Source of the DNA: Saprospiraceae bacterium
GTDB taxonomy: Bacteria; Bacteroidota; Bacteroidia; Chitinophagales; Saprospiraceae
Assembly (NCBI GenBank): GCA_030729925.1
Contig: JANQWK010000044.1
Coordinates: 1-64,000, forward strand
Direction: 5' to 3'
DNA: 64,000 nt
Position numbers and translations under genes: made by a program
Shown: piece by piece, positions 1 through 9,439 of the stretch
How positions within the stretch are numbered: position 1 is the stretch's first letter
Layout of the letters: each line of letters begins with the position of its first letter
The notes under the pieces: generated by a model
Seen by the model: the letters and a program-made list of their open reading frames with translations, nothing else
Databases searched by the model: none
Told to the model about the DNA's origin: nothing

Positions 1-3000
1 GTGGAGGTGGAGATCCTGAATCCAAGGACAGAGCAGGTAGTTCCCTTGTATTGTTATTTGGGTCTTGCGAATGAGTCTGATTTGAATTTGGACGGGAGCC
101 GTATTTTTGGGCTAAGTCGGGAGAATGTTATATGGGTGGCGCTGGCAAAGGCGATGTATAAATACGACGGCAGTTGGAAAAAGGTGTTTGAGCGGGATTA
201 CGGGGATATTCCCTGGATGCCGGCAAAGGATGGGGTGTGGATGATAAATTACGGATCCAGAACGGTTACCTTACACCATGAGTCTTCGATGATCGGAGAT
301 ACTTTTGTGTTGCCTGCCGAATTGGACTGGACGCATTCCTTTGGCGACGACGACTATAATTTCTACATGGGGGTATCTGACAAAGCAGGCCAAAAATATT
401 ACCTGCAATTGAGTGCCGGTAAGGATCGTATTATAGAGACACGGATGAATAAACTGCCGAAATTCGAGTGGTTTAATGAGGTCATATATGGTTATACCTT
501 GGATCGAGTACTTGGGTTTGGGTTGGATGTGCCCGTTGAAAATGGTTTTTTATGGCTAAAAGACCGAGATGGAAAATTTGCCTTCAATCTCACCAGGGAT
601 TACCCCCAATTTCATAATTCAACTCCTTATTATGTAGATCGCCAAGGTGGGATTTGGGGGGCTAACCCCAATGGGCTGTTCCGCTGGCAAATTGTCAAAA
701 ACGAGGCTTTTGTCAACTATTTGGACAAAACCAATGGGAATGAGTCCACGCGTGGTTTGATGCTTTGGGGTGATGAATTGTTGGTAGCGAGTTACAATGG
801 TGCAAAGCGACTCAATTTGGAAGATGGCAGCTACAAGAGTTTGGATGTACCTAATAATACTACTATTTTTTGTTTTGAGGAGGTCGAGAACGGCTATTGG
901 ATGGGTCAGATCGGTGGCCAAACAGAGTTGATCTTCCTGGGCGACGATGGGGAGTTGAAAAGCTATGATATCAACGAGACCTACATGGAGGTGCTCGATA
1001 TCCTGGCGATAGATAAGGAGACCCTATGGATTGCTACCCGAAAGGGGTTATTTCGGTTCAATATCCCTGATGGAAGCATCGAAGGCCTGGCTTTGGCCGA
1101 ACATGCGATCAACTTTATCTATGAAAACGCAAAAGGGTTTTGGATGGGAACTCAGGATGGGCTGTACTTGCTGGACAGGCAGGCCAATGTGCTGGATACT
1201 TACTTGAAACAAAGCTCTGAGCTAGTTTACCGGAGGCTGACCCATATCTATGAAGATGAAACTGGCAAAGTTTGGGTAACAACATCTGGTGCCGGTTTGA
1301 TATACCTGGACTTGAATACGGGTAATTACGAGCAATTTACCACTGAAGAAGGATTGTCCAATGATTATGTGCATGCTGTTTATCCCGATGGGCAGGGAAA
1401 CCTTTGGCTTTCCAGTGATTATGGACTAATGCGTTTCAACATAGCCTCCAAAGCAGTGGAAACTTTTTTCGCCAGTGATGGAACCACCAACAATGAGTAT
1501 AACTTCCTTTCTCACTACCGCGCACCTGACGGCCGTTTGTTTTTTGGGGGCGTAAATGGGGTTACTGAGATGCATCCGGATGATTTTCCTTCTGGAAGGC
1601 TGGGGAATATTCCCCTCACCATCGTAGATGCGGCTACTTTTGATTTGACCAAGAGCGGCTACAATTATCAGATCAAGTATGGTCTGGGTCCGTCTGAACT
1701 GTATTTACGACCCTCCGATTCTTTCCTGGAAATCCAATTATCATCCTTGTTGTACGAAGCCCCCGGAGAAATTAACTATGCCTGGAAGCTCGAAGGCTTG
1801 CAACAAGATTGGATCGTGCAGAAAGATCCTAACATAAGATTGAGTAACCTGCGTTATGGTACTTACCAGTTACAATTTACAGGCTTCCGGAAAGGGAATC
1901 AGATATTTGAGGACTATAAGTCGGTTGTGCTTCACGTTCCCCGTCCTTTTTATCTGACGTATCCCTTTTTGCTGCTGGTACTGGTGCTTCTTCTCGGAGC
2001 CGCCTGGATATTCTTCAAATGGAGAACCCGTAAGTTGCGATCCGAAAACCTGAAACTCGAGCGGCTGGTTCGGGCAAGAACGCGTCAGGTAGAACAGGAC
2101 AGGTCGCTTATCGCCCAACAAGCAGACGACCTGCGGCGACTCAATCAGGTTAAAACCCGGTTTTTTGCCAACATTACCCACGAGCTGCGCACGCCTCTGG
2201 CGCTTATCCTGGGGCCATTGGAGCAAGTGATGGAGGGCAAAGTGGGTCCGGAAAAAAGCCCACGGCATTTGTCGGTGATCCATCGCAATGCGATGCGCTT
2301 GCTCAACTTAATTGAGGAGTTGCTGGATTTGTCCAAAATCGAGGAGAAAGAACAGCAGCTGGAGCTCATAGAGTTGCGAATGTATCCCTTTTTGAAACGG
2401 ATGGTGGAGACTTTTTCTGCTGCAGCCGAGTGTGACCATGTCTTGCTGAGTTTGAATTATCGGGCCGATCAAGAACTGGTATTGCTACTGGATCAGTACC
2501 GTTGGGAAAAAATTATTCAGAACCTGTTGAGCAATGCGCTAAAGTTTACTCCGGCGCAGGGTCGTGTAACGCTTACTTTTGAGGAAAGGGGCAGCAAGTA
2601 CCTGCTGCGTGTATCAGATACAGGAAAGGGGATTTCTCCAGCGGACTTACCGCATATTTTCGATCGTTTTTATCAAGGTGAGCGCGTTGTTACGGATGTG
2701 AAAGGTTCCGGGATCGGGCTTTCTTTGGTAAAAGCGTATTGCGATTTGTTTGGGGCAGATTTGTCGGTGGAAAGTGTCCCCGGGAAAGGGGCTGTTTTTA
2801 CGATTGTTTTTTCGGCAGAAGTTCCGATCACACCGGCTAAATTCACGCTTCCCGAGCAGGAGGAGGGGGCTGGAGCAGTACCTGTTTCTGCCATGACCGG
2901 ACACCCGGTTTTGCTGATTGTGGAAGACGAACCCGATATGCAGGATTTTTTGGTGGATATTTTGCACCAAGATTATGAGTTGGAACTGGCGTCAAACGGC

Positions 3001-3663
3001 GTACAGGCACTGCATATCATTGCTCATAAAAGGGTTGACCTGGTCTTGTCCGACCTGATGATGCCGGAAATGGATGGCCTCGAGCTCCTGACCCAGGCGA
3101 AAAAGCAGTTTCCGGATCTTCCTTTTATTTTGCTGACAGCCAGAGCAGACGAACAGGATAAGCTGCAGGCGCTTACCATTGGGGTGGACGATTACCTGAC
3201 CAAGCCGTTTAAAGCAAAGGAGCTGCAGGCGCGATTGTCCAACCTGGTGTCGCGGTATGAAATTCGCCAAGCTTTATGGACAGATGGCCAGAATTCCAGT
3301 CCCGAAACTCGTTTTGACCAGCAATGGTTGAAACAATTGGAACAGGTGGTCAGAGATCATCTTTCCAATCCAGATTTCTCCGTGCTGATGCTGGCTGAAC
3401 AGATGAATGTTTCCGAGCGAAGCCTGCAGTATAAGACCAAAGCACACACCGGCATTAATCCCCGACAGTTTATTGTCGAAATCCGCCTCACCGAAGCGAT
3501 GCGCCTGTTACAGGCAGGGGTGTATGCCAGCGTTTCAGAGGTCTGCTATGCGGTGGGCTTCAAGTCCACCCAGTATTTTGCCAAGTTGATGAAACAGCGC
3601 TTTGGACAGTCTCCTTCCGAGTTGCTCCAGGGAGGAGCTGTGGCTAAAAATTCGGACAGTTAA
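1..3663 (+). CDS. Hybrid two-component sensor/response regulator (SusR/BT-type HTCS), 5' truncated
   Basis: One-component-like hybrid regulator that joins a periplasmic sensor, histidine kinase, receiver and AraC DNA-binding domain. The visible 1220 residues begin inside the sensor: there is no signal peptide, and the family is usually about 1350-1400 residues, so the gene starts upstream of the window and the GTG at base 1 is only the first in-frame codon. Seen in order: beta-propeller (Reg_prop-like) repeats to about 530, a Y_Y_Y-type domain at about 570-645, one membrane helix at about 650-672, HisKA with FFANITHELRTP (phospho-acceptor H727), HATPase with N box NLLSN (841-845) and DTGKG (873-877), receiver with acidic E975/D976, phospho-acceptor D1018 and K1068, and an AraC-type HTH at about 1115-1210. 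All catalytic residues are present. Such proteins usually control polysaccharide or SusCD loci, but none is adjacent. The 3' end overlaps the convergent PorP-like gene by 20 bp. Confidence 0.93.
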   Translation: MEVEILNPRTEQVVPLYCYLGLANESDLNLDGSRIFGLSRENVIWVALAKAMYKYDGSWKKVFERDYGDIPWMPAKDGVWMINYGSRTVTLHHESSMIGDTFVLPAELDWTHSFGDDDYNFYMGVSDKAGQKYYLQLSAGKDRIIETRMNKLPKFEWFNEVIYGYTLDRVLGFGLDVPVENGFLWLKDRDGKFAFNLTRDYPQFHNSTPYYVDRQGGIWGANPNGLFRWQIVKNEAFVNYLDKTNGNESTRGLMLWGDELLVASYNGAKRLNLEDGSYKSLDVPNNTTIFCFEEVENGYWMGQIGGQTELIFLGDDGELKSYDINETYMEVLDILAIDKETLWIATRKGLFRFNIPDGSIEGLALAEHAINFIYENAKGFWMGTQDGLYLLDRQANVLDTYLKQSSELVYRRLTHIYEDETGKVWVTTSGAGLIYLDLNTGNYEQFTTEEGLSNDYVHAVYPDGQGNLWLSSDYGLMRFNIASKAVETFFASDGTTNNEYNFLSHYRAPDGRLFFGGVNGVTEMHPDDFPSGRLGNIPLTIVDAATFDLTKSGYNYQIKYGLGPSELYLRPSDSFLEIQLSSLLYEAPGEINYAWKLEGLQQDWIVQKDPNIRLSNLRYGTYQLQFTGFRKGNQIFEDYKSVVLHVPRPFYLTYPFLLLVLVLLLGAAWIFFKWRTRKLRSENLKLERLVRARTRQVEQDRSLIAQQADDLRRLNQVKTRFFANITHELRTPLALILGPLEQVMEGKVGPEKSPRHLSVIHRNAMRLLNLIEELLDLSKIEEKEQQLELIELRMYPFLKRMVETFSAAAECDHVLLSLNYRADQELVLLLDQYRWEKIIQNLLSNALKFTPAQGRVTLTFEERGSKYLLRVSDTGKGISPADLPHIFDRFYQGERVVTDVKGSGIGLSLVKAYCDLFGADLSVESVPGKGAVFTIVFSAEVPITPAKFTLPEQEEGAGAVPVSAMTGHPVLLIVEDEPDMQDFLVDILHQDYELELASNGVQALHIIAHKRVDLVLSDLMMPEMDGLELLTQAKKQFPDLPFILLTARADEQDKLQALTIGVDDYLTKPFKAKELQARLSNLVSRYEIRQALWTDGQNSSPETRFDQQWLKQLEQVVRDHLSNPDFSVLMLAEQMNVSERSLQYKTKAHTGINPRQFIVEIRLTEAMRLLQAGVYASVSEVCYAVGFKSTQYFAKLMKQRFGQSPSELLQGGAVAKNSDS

Positions 3664-4717
3664 CTTTGGGTCTTCTGGTTTTGCTGGGCTGGATGTATTG
3701 AACAGACAGTTCAAAGGCGCCACGGGTATCGTTGGCCAGCGCAAGCCTGGATACGGTAAGGTCGTAACTCAGCCCAATATTGAGCTTTTCTGTTTCCAGC
3801 ACGGTTCCCACTATGATGGCGTCCTGTAGGAATCCTTGCTCAATGGCATTGCTCAGGTGTAGCCAGGCTCCAACCCTCAAAGCTACTTCCTTCCATTCGC
3901 GGCTATTGTAACGAAACTGGGTACCCACCGTGGTACTGGCATATACCCCCTGCCGGAGATGTGCAACTGCCGGCATGACACTTAAGTCTTGTCCAAGCAG
4001 CCATTCGCCTCCAATCGTGGCTACCCAGCGCTGAGGGAGCCGCTCTGCTGCAAATGAGCCGAGGGAGATGTCCGGTCGGTTGATATGATGCACAGCCACA
4101 CCTGCATAGATGCTTTTTCGGTCTTCAAATAGGCTGTACCACAGCAAACCGGCATTGACATCGGGAAACAGCCTGGTGGGTATTTGTTCGAATAATTCTC
4201 CGGCAGGTTTGTTCCAGTCAATGCTGGCGCTCTCCTGGTCGTATTGTTCGCTGAACCACAGCCGGTTACTGGCTACACTGTACTGGCCAAAACCAACCTG
4301 TGCACCGGCAACGAGGTATTGATCCGCTCCCCGACCCCTATACCTGCTGTTGAGTTGCTTCAGATAGGCTCCGCTCAGGTGCGCTGTGCTTCGGGTGAAG
4401 TTGCCTATACCGGCCTGATCCCGCAGGGCTTGTATGCCAATTCCAACATAGTCCCCTCCGGATAAAGGTAGCCGCGCATCATAACTGGCGGCTAAGGTGC
4501 GGTAGGGTTGATCGCCCAGGATACTGGCATACAGTTCCCGGTAGTTGGTCGCCAGCCTGTGGTCACCCGGATAAACCCCGGTCAGCGCAGGGTTGAGCTG
4601 CAAAGGGGAGGACTGAATCTGAGAAAAGCGCGGATCCTGAGCCTGCGCACAGACGATGGACCCGATTAACAACAGAAGACCTATGAAGAAGCCGGAAGGT
4701 TGGTGGATGTTTTTCAT
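3644..4717 (-). CDS. PorP/SprF-like type IX secretion outer-membrane protein
   Basis: 357-residue member of the PorP/SprF family, outer-membrane proteins associated with type IX secretion and with surface anchoring of individual giant substrates. The start is placed at the ATG at 4717 (MKNIHQPS), followed by a clear signal peptide (hydrophobic GLLLLIGSIVCAQAQ), rather than at the upstream in-frame start at 4786 that lies inside the preceding gene. Family marks seen: DPRFSQIQ after the signal peptide, SPLQLNPALTGVY, NYR and a C-terminal GLSYDLTVSRL strand. Its ATG overlaps the TGA of the upstream giant gene (ATGA, 4714-4717), so the two are probably translationally coupled and this protein is probably the dedicated partner of that substrate, as sprF is for sprB. 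The last 20 bp overlap the convergent hybrid regulator gene. Confidence 0.9.
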   Translation of the reverse strand: MKNIHQPSGFFIGLLLLIGSIVCAQAQDPRFSQIQSSPLQLNPALTGVYPGDHRLATNYRELYASILGDQPYRTLAASYDARLPLSGGDYVGIGIQALRDQAGIGNFTRSTAHLSGAYLKQLNSRYRGRGADQYLVAGAQVGFGQYSVASNRLWFSEQYDQESASIDWNKPAGELFEQIPTRLFPDVNAGLLWYSLFEDRKSIYAGVAVHHINRPDISLGSFAAERLPQRWVATIGGEWLLGQDLSVMPAVAHLRQGVYASTTVGTQFRYNSREWKEVALRVGAWLHLSNAIEQGFLQDAIIVGTVLETEKLNIGLSYDLTVSRLALANDTRGAFELSVQYIQPSKTRRPKVNCPNF

Positions 4718-7700
4718 CGGATAAGCGTGGTTTGTCCCTGAAACGATTCTTCGCTGCCGTCGGGGTAGCCGGCAACGAGATACCATACATATACACCAGA
4801 GTTCAGCAGTTCTCCCCGGAAGGTGCCATCCCAGCCCCTGAGCGGGTCGTTGACTTCAAAGTCGCCCGTCTCGTACAGCAATTCCCCCCATCGGTCAAAT
4901 ATCCGGAAGACCTTCACCCGCGCCCCTTTGCGTCCATGTACCCGCAGGATGTCGTTGACGCCGTCGCCGTTGGGACTAAATCCTGTCGGTACTGCGATTT
5001 CCCGGGGTCGGGCTACATTGACATTGATCCTGTCTGTGGCTTCACAACCCTTTCCGTCTATGGCGTCCACCCTGAAAGTCGTGCTTAAGACAGGTCGAGC
5101 TACAGGATCCGGACAAACGGTGCAGCTGAGTATCGAAGGATCGGCATTCGACCAGGTGTAAAGAATGTCTCCCCGGGAGTTTCGGGGCAGTACCTGCAAC
5201 AGGACACTGTCACCCTGGTAAATCTGAGGTTCAGATATCCTGGCTTCAACGGTGAATTCCGGTGGCACAGGTACGGAAAAGGGTTCCTGAAAGGTGCAAT
5301 TGTTAAAGTCTTTGATGTAAAGGGTGTAGTTTCCTCCTGCCAAACCTGCGATTAGGGCGTTGGGGGAAAAATTCCGGTTGTCGGTGCTGAACAAGAAAGG
5401 ACCCGTCCCGCCTGCAAGGGTAATGGCAGCCCTGCCGTTCCGACTGTCGAAGCAAACCGGTTCGGTGACGGCTATACTGGCTGCTACCGGCTCGGGTTGC
5501 TCAATGACCACAGGGAGCTCCAGCGTACATCCATTTTTATCGCTGATGGTGACGGGATAACTTCCCGCACGGAGCTGCGCTATCTGTGCACCGCTTGCTC
5601 CCGTACTCCAATTGTACCGGTAGTCCGGCACTCCTCCCGAAACAGTTACCGCTGCAGCTCCGGTAAGGTCGCCAAAACATCGGTTATTGGTGACTGCCAC
5701 GCTTCCCCTGAGCAGGTCGGGTTGCCCCAGGGTCACAGCGGCAGTGTTGACACAGCCCCCCGGTTCTACAATCGTCACGGCATAAGTTCCTGCCGCGAGA
5801 TTGACAGCCCTGATCCCCTTCTGGTTGCCCGTAGCAGCGTCCCAGGTAATGTTGTATTGAGCCGGATTGCTGATTAAGCCCCTTACCGATACGGCTCCTG
5901 AGGCTTCGCCAAAACAACTGACCGGCCGGATGTCGAACCCGATGTCCAAAGCGGGTGGATTGTCGAGGTAACGTTCTTTGGCGGCAAAACAACCTTTACT
6001 GTCTGTGACCGTGACCCGGTAAGTCTGGTCAGGAGCGAGGTTTTCAATAAAATTACCACTGCCTCCTGTGCTCCAGTTGATGCTGTAATCACTGATCTCC
6101 TTTCCCGCTCCTCCGGTAATGATGTTTACCCCCATACCGCCATCGGTGTAGCCCACACAGGAAGGTTCGTTTTTGATGATGTTGAAGTCTATGGGCTGTA
6201 AATCCCGGATCTGAATCCCACTGCTACTGGTACAGCCATTGAGGTCTGTGACCGTGACCCGGTAAAGGAGGGAGTCCAATCCAAGGGCTACCTGTTGGGT
6301 TTGTCCATCGCTCCACCGGTAGTCGTAAGTCGTGCCCGTCCCTCCGCTGGGAAGGGCAGTAGCTTGGTTTTGGCGCTGGCCAAAACATCCACTATCGCTT
6401 TGCTCCACCAAAACCTGAAGTGCCTCTGCCGGTTCTGTGATCGAAACAGCTCCCTGAGCTTTGCAGCCTCGGGCATCAGTGATGCTGACAGCGTAGCTGC
6501 CGGCCTTTAGGGTCTGAGCGGAAGGGGTGGCTTGCTGATTGCTCCACAAAAACTGATAAGGTTGCGTGCCACCGATAGGGATAGCCAGGGCTGTACCGCT
6601 GCTGTCGCCCTTGCACAAGATTTCATCGGTCTCGAATCCGACCGTAAGGGTATCAGGCTGGGTTACCCGTATTGAGGCATCCAGTTTGCAGCCGAGGGTG
6701 TCCTTCACGGTGACCCCATAGGTGCCCGCTTCTAAAAAGACCGCTTTGGGGGAAAATTGCCCGAGCGAGTCGCTCCAAAGATAGGACAAGGTGCCATTGC
6801 CACCCGACACAAATACCGTGGCAGCGCCGTCGTTCCTGCCAAAACAGGTGGGCGTGACCACGTTGACCGAATCGAGTACCAGGGGCGTCACACTGGTGAC
6901 AACCTGCACCCGTATGGTGTCGGTGTCAATACAGCCATAACTGTCTTTTGACATCACCGTATAAGTTCGGGAAGTAGTAGGACTGACAACCGGATTCGGA
7001 CAGTCTGTACAGCTCAACCCCGTGGCAGGAGTCCAGAAGTAGGTGACCTTGTTGCGGTTGGTAAAGGTGATAGACCACGATTTCAAGCGGTTGAGCGTAG
7101 TCGTCGTGCGGTCATCTGCCATCAGCAGCCGCCAGTCGCCATTCATCGGTGTTCCCCGCAGGTTGGTCCAATTGCCCTGCGCAGCGTAAGTCCCACTCAA
7201 GGGCAATTCGCTGGTGCTGAGGCTGCGCATAGCACCAGGACTAAAACAAATATTTTCAAAATTGGATGAACTTCCCCCCGCACCGACCGCCAGCGCAATG
7301 ATCCGGCCATTGGGTGCTTGTAGGTACAATTGTATGGCTTCTGCCACCGGTGCCTCCAAGTTGATGCACACACTGGAAATTTGCGTTAGGGGATCCTCCA
7401 GGGTCGCCGGTACAATAGCCGAAACGGCCAGGGTGTGAATGTAAGGGTTGTTGAGCGGATGGTTATTGCTGTTAAAAGCATAGTCGGGCAAAGCCATAAA
7501 AGTGCTTTCGTCCTCCAGGATGCTGTTGGTCGGGCCCGCTTGGAGTTGTACCGTGCTGCCCGCACAAACCGTGGTGTCGGCAGGAACACTGGTCAAATCT
7601 TCGCAGTTGATGCAATCCGGATGGTTTTCCGGCAGCGCCAACAACTGGAAGGTCGTATCCCAGGTGCAACCGTATTCGTCCGTTACGTGAAAAGTGTTGC

Positions 7701-9204
7701 TGATGGGCCCTGCAACCTGCGGAATATGGGTAATCGAGGCGTTGGTCTGATTGACAGGGGTAATATCGGATGTCCAGTAATAGTCCGCGATGGCCGGAGT
7801 GAAGTCATCCGATATCGGAAACAGACTGGAGGCAAAGTTGATGCCCCAGAAAAAAATGAAGCCATTGTCCCAACTCCAATCATCCCGTATCTCAATGGTC
7901 CATTTGCCGTTGAGCGGACACCCAATGAGGTTGTCGAACGATTCATAAGGCCGGTAATCTCCTTCCGGGAGGGTATCTTCGTTATACAAGTTGTTTTCTA
8001 TGTATTCCAGCCAGGTGCCCCGGGTAGCATTGGGCGTCCAGCAGTAGTCATAACCCTTGCCGGGAGTTGGGTCCACACCGTCAAAGTCCACCGGCTGCCC
8101 CAGAAAGATTCCGGAGCCTTCCTCTCCCGCAAAATTGTGCAGGACAATGGATTTCCCCGAAGGGCAGCTCAGTTTGATTTCGAGGTCGCGCAACCAGGAG
8201 TGCTCCATGTTGACACATACGCCCAGGATGTCTTCCGCTGAACTGAGGGCTTGACCGGGAGTAAACTGACTGAATTCAATAGCGGTTTCGTAGGAAGTAC
8301 CATCACCATCGGGAAGTACCAAAGAGTCAGATCGGTAGCCCCTAATGGCAAATCCCCCGCTGGTTGGGGTAATCGAAGCCATTGCGGTAGTGAGTTGATC
8401 GCCTGCACAGACTTCAGCCTGGGTAGGGTCAAACGCCACTACCGGGTCATCGGCTATCCGCACCCGCTGTTGCAAAATATTGGTATTGGTACACCCTTTT
8501 TCATCGGTAACGGTGAGTTGTACGATATATCCACCCGGCTCCCGGTACCGGTGCTCGATGTCTTTGCCATAATAAATAGTGCCATCACCCATTTCCCAGC
8601 GAAAAGTGGAGGTCTCGTCCGACTGTCGGTACAGGAGGTCGTTTTGAGGGTAAATCCCCTGGCCACTCAGCTCGATAAGGTTCCCCGGACAACTGTTGAG
8701 GTAGCCCCCATCCAATGCCTGAATCGGAGGCTCGGAGCTGCCAATGGCCGATTGGATGTTCTGACAACGCTGGATACATTGGAAACTGGCAGCCCAGCCC
8801 AGACTATCTTCCAGCAGATCAGATTTGAAATGGATGGTCATGCAGCCCCCCGGGTTGGCTGCCGAGGATTGGATGATGTAGGACTGTCCATTGAAGGAAG
8901 GAGCCAAATAACCGATTTGCGGAGCAGTGGTATCCGACCCATCATAAAAAAATAAGGTATCGCCGGATCCCAAGTATAAGGAGGAAATAAACATGCGGAT
9001 ATGCGTGCCCCCGCTGTTGTCGGAACAAATCGTGGTAAGCAGGGATTCTTCTGCCGCATAATTACCCGATTGTCCGCCACTGTCGAAAAACGATCCCGAG
9101 CAAGCCGCAATGTTCCCATCGCTCATCGTAAATTCCTGTGCAAGAACCACCTGATGACCATAAAACAAAAGGGATACTAACCAATAGCGCAGCCATGCTG
9201 ACAT
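4714..9204 (-). CDS. Giant secreted multidomain protein with SprB repeats and type IX C-terminal domain
   Basis: 1496-residue secreted, probably cell-surface protein. Order seen: signal peptide 1-22 (ends VVLAQ), CUB-like domain about 29-145 with paired cysteines, PKD domain about 185-250 (WEMGDGT, VQLTVTDEKGC), first proprotein-convertase P-domain about 325-455 (CVNMEHSWLRDLEIKL to GKWTIEIRDD), second P-domain about 605-715, an Ig-like segment, then seven SprB-type repeats about 780-1320, each with a Cys-Phe-Gly/Cys-x-Gly motif and GG...W spacing, another Ig-like segment, and a gliding-motility-associated C-terminal domain about 1406-1496 (GFSPNGDGVNDIL, FDRWGELLYE, WDGTF). That last domain is a type IX secretion signal. 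SprB-repeat proteins include the mobile adhesin of gliding flavobacteria, and P-domain and CUB modules bind protein or carbohydrate. No protease domain accompanies the P-domains. Coupled to the PorP-like gene by an ATGA overlap. Adhesion is inferred. Confidence 0.92.
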   Translation of the reverse strand: MSAWLRYWLVSLLFYGHQVVLAQEFTMSDGNIAACSGSFFDSGGQSGNYAAEESLLTTICSDNSGGTHIRMFISSLYLGSGDTLFFYDGSDTTAPQIGYLAPSFNGQSYIIQSSAANPGGCMTIHFKSDLLEDSLGWAASFQCIQRCQNIQSAIGSSEPPIQALDGGYLNSCPGNLIELSGQGIYPQNDLLYRQSDETSTFRWEMGDGTIYYGKDIEHRYREPGGYIVQLTVTDEKGCTNTNILQQRVRIADDPVVAFDPTQAEVCAGDQLTTAMASITPTSGGFAIRGYRSDSLVLPDGDGTSYETAIEFSQFTPGQALSSAEDILGVCVNMEHSWLRDLEIKLSCPSGKSIVLHNFAGEEGSGIFLGQPVDFDGVDPTPGKGYDYCWTPNATRGTWLEYIENNLYNEDTLPEGDYRPYESFDNLIGCPLNGKWTIEIRDDWSWDNGFIFFWGINFASSLFPISDDFTPAIADYYWTSDITPVNQTNASITHIPQVAGPISNTFHVTDEYGCTWDTTFQLLALPENHPDCINCEDLTSVPADTTVCAGSTVQLQAGPTNSILEDESTFMALPDYAFNSNNHPLNNPYIHTLAVSAIVPATLEDPLTQISSVCINLEAPVAEAIQLYLQAPNGRIIALAVGAGGSSSNFENICFSPGAMRSLSTSELPLSGTYAAQGNWTNLRGTPMNGDWRLLMADDRTTTTLNRLKSWSITFTNRNKVTYFWTPATGLSCTDCPNPVVSPTTSRTYTVMSKDSYGCIDTDTIRVQVVTSVTPLVLDSVNVVTPTCFGRNDGAATVFVSGGNGTLSYLWSDSLGQFSPKAVFLEAGTYGVTVKDTLGCKLDASIRVTQPDTLTVGFETDEILCKGDSSGTALAIPIGGTQPYQFLWSNQQATPSAQTLKAGSYAVSITDARGCKAQGAVSITEPAEALQVLVEQSDSGCFGQRQNQATALPSGGTGTTYDYRWSDGQTQQVALGLDSLLYRVTVTDLNGCTSSSGIQIRDLQPIDFNIIKNEPSCVGYTDGGMGVNIITGGAGKEISDYSINWSTGGSGNFIENLAPDQTYRVTVTDSKGCFAAKERYLDNPPALDIGFDIRPVSCFGEASGAVSVRGLISNPAQYNITWDAATGNQKGIRAVNLAAGTYAVTIVEPGGCVNTAAVTLGQPDLLRGSVAVTNNRCFGDLTGAAAVTVSGGVPDYRYNWSTGASGAQIAQLRAGSYPVTISDKNGCTLELPVVIEQPEPVAASIAVTEPVCFDSRNGRAAITLAGGTGPFLFSTDNRNFSPNALIAGLAGGNYTLYIKDFNNCTFQEPFSVPVPPEFTVEARISEPQIYQGDSVLLQVLPRNSRGDILYTWSNADPSILSCTVCPDPVARPVLSTTFRVDAIDGKGCEATDRINVNVARPREIAVPTGFSPNGDGVNDILRVHGRKGARVKVFRIFDRWGELLYETGDFEVNDPLRGWDGTFRGELLNSGVYVWYLVAGYPDGSEESFQGQTTLIR

Positions 9205-9439
9205 GTACGTTCAAAATTTTTTGTGAGTGAATCAGACTTGCCATGAAACGCAACGCCAAGCTGGTTTCATACATCAAGGCTTCCTTTTTTAGGACTTGTT
9301 ACTGACTTAGGTAGAAAAAATGTGGAACGAAAGGGGTATCTCAACAGGGTCAAAGTTAGGAAAAACTGTGCAAAAAGACTTGAAAAGTGGTCGCTCAATT
9401 GGGATATTGCCTTACATTTAGGTGTTAAAATTGAATGGC

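Noticed and set aside
7435-8241. 268-residue plus-strand open frame inside the giant secreted gene
   Set aside because: It is opposite the P-domain region of a clear coding sequence and has no family signal.
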